NCBI GenBank assembly: GCA_964503455.1
Contig: CAZCZR010000079.1
Location: 1 to 6,761 of the forward strand
Source of the DNA: CAZCZR01 sp964503455
GTDB lineage: Bacteria > Bacillota > Clostridia > UBA1381
DNA length: 6,761 nt
Reading direction: 5' to 3'
Positions 6,369 through 6,761 of the stretch are shown one piece after another (positions within the stretch are counted from its first letter, which is position 1; each line of letters starts with the position of its first letter). The position numbers and the translations under genes were made by a program. The notes beneath the pieces are model-generated. The model was given only the letters and a program-made list of their open reading frames with translations, was not told where the DNA came from and made no database searches.

Positions 6369-6679
6369 GCATTGAGATCAACAAAATTAAATGCGTAGGC
6401 TGCGGAAGCTGCCGTAAGGTTTGCCCCGGAGGACTGATAAGACAAGACGCGCACAGGAAAGCATATATCAAATATCCGCGCGACTGCTGGGGATGCGCAT
6501 CATGCCTTAAGGAATGTCCCGCACGGGCGATAAGCCTGTATCTGGGCGCCGATATGGGCGGCGCGGGAAGCCGGATGAGGGCTGAAATAAGCGATGATAT
6601 TATAAAATGGATAATAACAAAACCTGACGGACAGGTTGAAGAAATTAAAATAAACCAAAAGGAGTCTAACAAATACTAA
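6365..6679 (+). CDS. aprB: Adenylylsulfate reductase beta subunit, ferredoxin-like AprB
   Basis: The electron-transfer subunit (104 residues) of the APS reductase. Two canonical [4Fe-4S] motifs are visible: C10, C13, C16, C20-Pro and C41, C44, C47, C51-Pro. The second reads DCWGCASC; its W42 occupies the place of Trp B48 of Archaeoglobus AprB, which links the cluster to FAD. The region after the clusters (GADMGGAGSRMR, then IIKWIITKPDGQVEEIKI at 79-96) matches the small beta-sheet domain of AprB, so it is more than a generic ferredoxin. It lacks the roughly 40-residue C-terminal tail of dissimilatory AprB and the insert in the first cluster motif. Its ATG overlaps the aprA TGA (ATGA), with AAGGAGG at 6349-6355, so translation is coupled. 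Confidence 0.9.
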   Translation: MSIEINKIKCVGCGSCRKVCPGGLIRQDAHRKAYIKYPRDCWGCASCLKECPARAISLYLGADMGGAGSRMRAEISDDIIKWIITKPDGQVEEIKINQKESNKY

Positions 6680-6695
6680 GTCTAACAAATACTAA
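6664..6695 (+). repeat. 16-base perfect tandem duplication over the aprB stop codon
   Basis: The unit GTCTAACAAATACTAA occurs twice in direct succession (6664-6679 and 6680-6695). The first copy encodes the last residues of AprB and its TAA stop; the second is untranslated and carries a further in-frame TAA (6683-6685). It pushes the next presumed ribosome binding site (AAGGGAG, 6694-6700) 16 bases further downstream. It looks like a recent slippage event, or possibly an assembly artefact. Confidence 0.9.
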
Positions 6696-6710
6696 GGGAG
6701 TGACACTAAC

Positions 6711-6761
6711 GTGAAAAATAAGCTTCGCATATCACCTCCTTTCGGGACTAGGAGTATACAC
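6711..6761 (+). CDS. Possible start of a seventh operon gene (partial, unidentified)
   Basis: A GTG codon at 6711 lies ten bases after AAGGGAG (6694-6700) and opens a frame of 17 codons that reaches the window edge without a stop (MKNKLRISPPFGTRSIH). The position, 31 bases after aprB and with no terminator between, suits the next gene of the operon. An ATP sulfurylase (Sat or CysDN) would be the functional expectation, but the 17 residues do not resemble the CysD start I know and are too few to assign to any family. A short non-coding stretch or a chimeric contig end are alternatives. Confidence 0.3.
   Translation, partial: MKNKLRISPPFGTRSIH

Overview
The window looks like chromosomal DNA from a Gram-positive anaerobe of the Firmicutes, most probably of the class Clostridia. 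This rests on the form of the rRNA and tRNA genes, a textbook SigA-type promoter, strong AAGGAG-type ribosome binding sites, a binding protein made as a lipoprotein (LAGC lipobox), and an AprAB-type APS reductase sitting with sulfate uptake genes. No species can be named from the sequence alone.

Bases 1-577 are the tail of a ribosomal RNA operon: the last ~158 bases of 23S rRNA, a spacer, a complete 5S rRNA, a long spacer hairpin, tRNA-Asn(GTT) with an encoded CCA, and a strong intrinsic terminator. Bases 578-770 are AT-rich and show no convincing gene. A perfect consensus promoter (TTGACA, 17-base spacer, TATAAT) follows at 772-800, preceded by A/T tracts. Its transcript would begin with a foldable leader of about 85 bases.

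Bases 892-6679 hold six tightly packed co-directional genes: a sulfate-binding lipoprotein (sbp/cysP), two permeases (cysT, cysW), the ATPase (cysA), and the two subunits of an adenylylsulfate (APS) reductase (aprA, aprB). Gaps are 35, 1, 0 and 14 bases, and aprA and aprB overlap by 4 bases, so this reads as one operon. The ABC transporter imports sulfate at the cost of ATP. Once sulfate is activated to APS by an ATP sulfurylase, which is not seen here and may lie downstream, AprAB reduces APS to sulfite and AMP. With uptake and reductase together and no respiratory partner such as QmoABC visible, assimilation into cysteine is a better guess than sulfate respiration.

The main biological interest is that AprA and AprB belong to the dissimilatory (flavin plus two [4Fe-4S]) type but are compact. 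AprA has 554 residues, and AprB has 104 with canonical cluster motifs and no C-terminal tail. The expected catalytic and electron-transfer residues still appear to be present. Such operons have been noted in other clostridia, so this is an under-studied variant rather than a wholly new system. Smaller points are a TTG start for aprA, a hairpin that hides the cysT ribosome binding site, a folded leader and dyad at the promoter, a 16-base tandem duplication over the aprB stop codon, and a 13-base match to the 16S rRNA 3' end close to the window edge. The start of a possible seventh gene (GTG at 6711) runs off the window.
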